From Chitinophaga pinensis (GTDB taxonomy: Bacteria; Bacteroidota; Bacteroidia; AKYH767-A; OLB10), in assembly GCA_945872015.1 (NCBI GenBank), contig CAMBYJ010000122.1:1-5971 (forward strand): a stretch of DNA of 5,971 nt. The letters run 5' to 3'. Positions 4,870 through 5,971 of this stretch are shown piece by piece. Position 1 is the stretch's first letter; each line of letters starts with the position of its first letter. The notes under the pieces were generated by a model. The model saw only the letters and a program-made list of their open reading frames with translations, was not told the DNA's origin and made no database searches. The translations under genes were made by a program, and so were the position numbers.

Positions 4870-5971
4870 GAAAACCATAAAAAACTATTGGAAGGCAATC
4901 TCAACAAAATGGCATTGGCTTTTATTTACAATGATAACGGTCTGCGTTGTTGCGGGCTTTTATTTATTTGTAAAACCAACTGTTTATCAATCAACAGCAG
5001 TTGTAAAAATCGATTTGATTAATCAATCCATCAACAATAACATAAATACTAAAGATATTGCTGCTGAATTAGAAACCATTAAATCAAAAGCGCTTTTTGA
5101 AAACGCTTTGGCAACAACAAACTTTAATGTAGAATATTTTATCAAGGGAAATTTTAGAAATACCGAGATCTATAATCATGCACCATTCCAAGTAGATAGT
5201 TTGGTAATTAAACCTGGCTTTGATAAGCGCGCTTATTACTTTCAATATTTAGATGCTAGTCATTATTCGATTAATTATTCAACGCCCACTACCGACAAAA
5301 CTATTGTTGCAACATTTGGGAAGTTAATTAAAGACGATGGATGTTCTTTTATCGTCAATAAATCGAACAACAAAAATTATTTTAATGAATATGATTGGGG
5401 ATTTAATTTGTATTCTCCTGCGGCATTAACAAAGGAACTTTACAATTCTAATTATAAGGTTTTAACTACTACTGATCGTCCGAATGCAAACGTAGTTAAA
5501 GTAAGTTATACTCATTCAGTTCCTGAAAAAGCAAGCGTATTGGTAAATGCAATTGTAAATACTTATATCAATCAGATTAACAACGATAATAATTCATATG
5601 CAAGTAATACAAACGAATATCTTGATGACCAATTGGCTGATTATGCATCCAAGTTACATCATTCAACAAAAGAAATAAATCAGTTTAAATCGAATAATGA
5701 ATTTATGGATTTGTATCAATCATCTGATGCAACTTATAAAACATTAGGACAACTGGAAGTTCAAAATGTAGATATTAATTTAAAACTTACTTCACTCGAT
5801 CGCTTAAGCGAATATTTGCGTCACTCTTCTTCGGATAGTTACATTGCTCCTGATTTAGATGAAATAAAAAACAATGCATTTGGCGAAGCGATTAATCGTT
5901 TTAATCAGAATTTAAGAGAGAAGAAAAAACTTACTGCATCAGGTAATACCGATCAATTAGCACAGGTGCAA
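4868..5971 (+). CDS. Wzz/Wzc-type polysaccharide co-polymerase, N-terminal part (runs off right edge)
   Basis: The frame is open for 368 codons to the window edge. ATG 4868 is the first ATG after an in-frame TAA at 4838-4840. Residues 1-15 are a basic cytoplasmic tail and about 17-35 a transmembrane helix (WLLF...AGFYLFV). Directly after it comes the Wzz-type P-x-V-Y-x-S-x-A segment (37-44). Residues about 45-240 form the periplasmic alpha/beta region, with PEKASVLVNAIVNTY near 219-233 as in Wzz-domain proteins. From about 250 on the sequence is charged and helical, consistent with the coiled-coil hairpin of this family. Such proteins sit in the inner membrane and control chain length and export of capsule, O-antigen or exopolysaccharide. 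Whether a C-terminal tyrosine-kinase domain (Wzc type) follows cannot be seen. The start lies inside an inverted repeat, and no Shine-Dalgarno motif is present. The family call is from architecture and motifs. Confidence 0.85.
   Translation, partial: MKTIKNYWKAISTKWHWLLFTMITVCVVAGFYLFVKPTVYQSTAVVKIDLINQSINNNINTKDIAAELETIKSKALFENALATTNFNVEYFIKGNFRNTEIYNHAPFQVDSLVIKPGFDKRAYYFQYLDASHYSINYSTPTTDKTIVATFGKLIKDDGCSFIVNKSNNKNYFNEYDWGFNLYSPAALTKELYNSNYKVLTTTDRPNANVVKVSYTHSVPEKASVLVNAIVNTYINQINNDNNSYASNTNEYLDDQLADYASKLHHSTKEINQFKSNNEFMDLYQSSDATYKTLGQLEVQNVDINLKLTSLDRLSEYLRHSSSDSYIAPDLDEIKNNAFGEAINRFNQNLREKKKLTASGNTDQLAQVQ

Overview
The window reads as chromosomal DNA of a member of the Bacteroidota, probably from the Sphingobacteriia/Chitinophagia/Flavobacteriia side; the genus cannot be told. 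The grounds are AT-rich sequence, A-rich leaders without Shine-Dalgarno motifs, three lipoprotein signal peptides, a DUF4292-type lipoprotein directly downstream of a TPR lipoprotein, and a lipoprotein-type MsrB.

Positions 1-3884, minus strand, hold a tight four-gene operon transcribed toward position 1: dut (dUTPase), a sugar-phosphate nucleotidyltransferase with a C-terminal left-handed beta-helix, a 579-residue TPR lipoprotein, and a DUF4292 (LolB-like) lipoprotein that runs off the left edge. The junctions are a 3-base gap, a 4-base ATGA overlap and an 8-base overlap, so the genes are almost certainly co-transcribed and translationally coupled. One gene is nucleotide housekeeping, one makes activated sugar for envelope glycans, and two are envelope lipoproteins.

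Positions 3885-4086 are a 202-base divergent intergenic region. Positions 4087-4638, plus strand, encode a methionine sulfoxide reductase B with a lipoprotein signal peptide. A TAA codon at 4228-4230, in the same frame as both halves, separates the signal peptide and linker from an intact catalytic domain. It is either a recent nonsense mutation, a sequencing error, or a case of readthrough or reinitiation. A strong rho-independent terminator (4661-4691) follows.

Positions 4692-4867 are a second intergenic stretch, with a possible 27-codon hydrophobic ORF and a short perfect inverted repeat that overlaps the next start codon. From 4868 to the right edge, plus strand, lies the N-terminal part of a Wzz/Wzc-type polysaccharide co-polymerase, perhaps the first gene of an exopolysaccharide or capsule locus.

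No tRNA, rRNA, CRISPR array, insertion sequence or prophage gene was seen. The window is mostly ordinary conserved envelope and housekeeping content. The points worth a second look are the interrupted msrB, the poorly characterised TPR/DUF4292 lipoprotein pair, and the small elements in front of the polysaccharide gene.
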